Origin: Chloroflexota bacterium
Lineage (GTDB): Bacteria; Chloroflexota; Anaerolineae; Aggregatilineales; Phototrophicaceae
DNA length: 44,398 nucleotides
Reading direction: 5' to 3'
NCBI GenBank assembly: GCA_011523735.1
Contig: WTGB01000024.1
Coordinates: 1 to 44,398, forward strand
Positions 44,335-44,398 of the stretch are shown piece by piece. A program made the position numbers and the translations under genes. The first letter of the stretch is position 1; each line of letters opens with the position of its first letter. The notes under the pieces are model-generated. The model saw nothing but the letters and a program-made list of their open reading frames with translations. It made no database searches and was not told the origin of the DNA.

Positions 44335-44354
44335 TTCCCTTCCGCTCAAAATGA

Positions 44355-44363
44355 TGATACACT
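44355..44363 (+). promoter_or_regulatory. Extended -10 promoter for the gene at the window end
   Basis: TGATACACT ends six bases before ATG 44370, the same spacing as in front of the histidine kinase gene. This again points to a leaderless transcript. Confidence 0.5.
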
Positions 44364-44369
44364 TTCCCT

Positions 44370-44398
44370 ATGGATAAACTGTCTCATGCGCTCAATCT
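44370..44398 (+). CDS. Start of an unidentified gene, cut by the window end
   Basis: An ATG at 44370 opens a frame reading MDKLSHALN before the window ends. A promoter-like TGATACACT six bases upstream and a palindrome at 44323 support a real start. Nine residues are too few to name a family. Confidence 0.45.

Overview
The window looks like chromosomal DNA of a member of the Chloroflexota, probably from an uncultured Anaerolineae-like lineage (the class is a guess). The strongest evidence is the group of giant membrane proteins with the YYYxG signature (the Chlor_Arch_YYY / DUF2298 family, known mainly from Chloroflexota and archaea) next to an Agl23-like membrane protein that carries NHL repeats. 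The ordinary housekeeping genes fit a bacterium. No phage, transposase or CRISPR array was seen.

Region 1 (1-20.5 kb) starts with a truncated tRNA-Gly(CCC) on the minus strand. It continues with a plus-strand run of glycan-assembly genes: a GT4 glycosyltransferase, a GT39-like membrane protein (936 aa), a 1943-aa fusion of a GT-C-like half, a beta-rich domain and a YYY domain, a translationally coupled 913-aa YYY protein, a 669-aa GT-C-like protein, an ECF sigma factor with a membrane anti-sigma candidate, and a 1320-aa Agl23-like protein ending in a six-bladed NHL propeller. The simplest reading is an envelope or exported-glycan assembly island with its own stress-type regulator. Its substrate is unknown, and this is the best candidate for an undescribed system here.

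Region 2 (20.5-28.3 kb) is the conserved transcription/translation operon nusA-rnpM(ylxR)-infB-rbfA-nrnA-truB-ribF. It has a well-formed promoter and a terminator-like hairpin in the nusA leader. rimP, which usually comes before nusA, is not there. NusA has a long acidic tail.

Region 3 (28.3-32.2 kb) holds era on the minus strand, behind two small uncharacterised genes, and a histidine-phosphatase gene and malate dehydrogenase on the plus strand. The divergent promoter region is tandemly duplicated: a 397-bp stretch recurs without a visible difference at an offset of 389 bp, with the 8-base word CGTACCCA at all three junctions. The duplication leaves one broken copy of each flanking gene.

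Region 4 (32.2-44.4 kb) contains pspC-like, MATE transporter and fmt genes (minus), recJ and a DUF1385/YqhQ-like gene (plus), a sulfotransferase directly behind mutS (minus), a ROK-family sugar kinase without the usual zinc-site cysteines, a soluble GAF-PAS histidine kinase, and the first bases of another gene. A 74-bp double-hairpin repeat lies between the MATE and fmt genes. The histidine kinase and the final gene both have an extended -10 element exactly 6 bases before ATG, which suggests leaderless mRNAs. All functional calls were made by reading motifs by eye; no database search was run.
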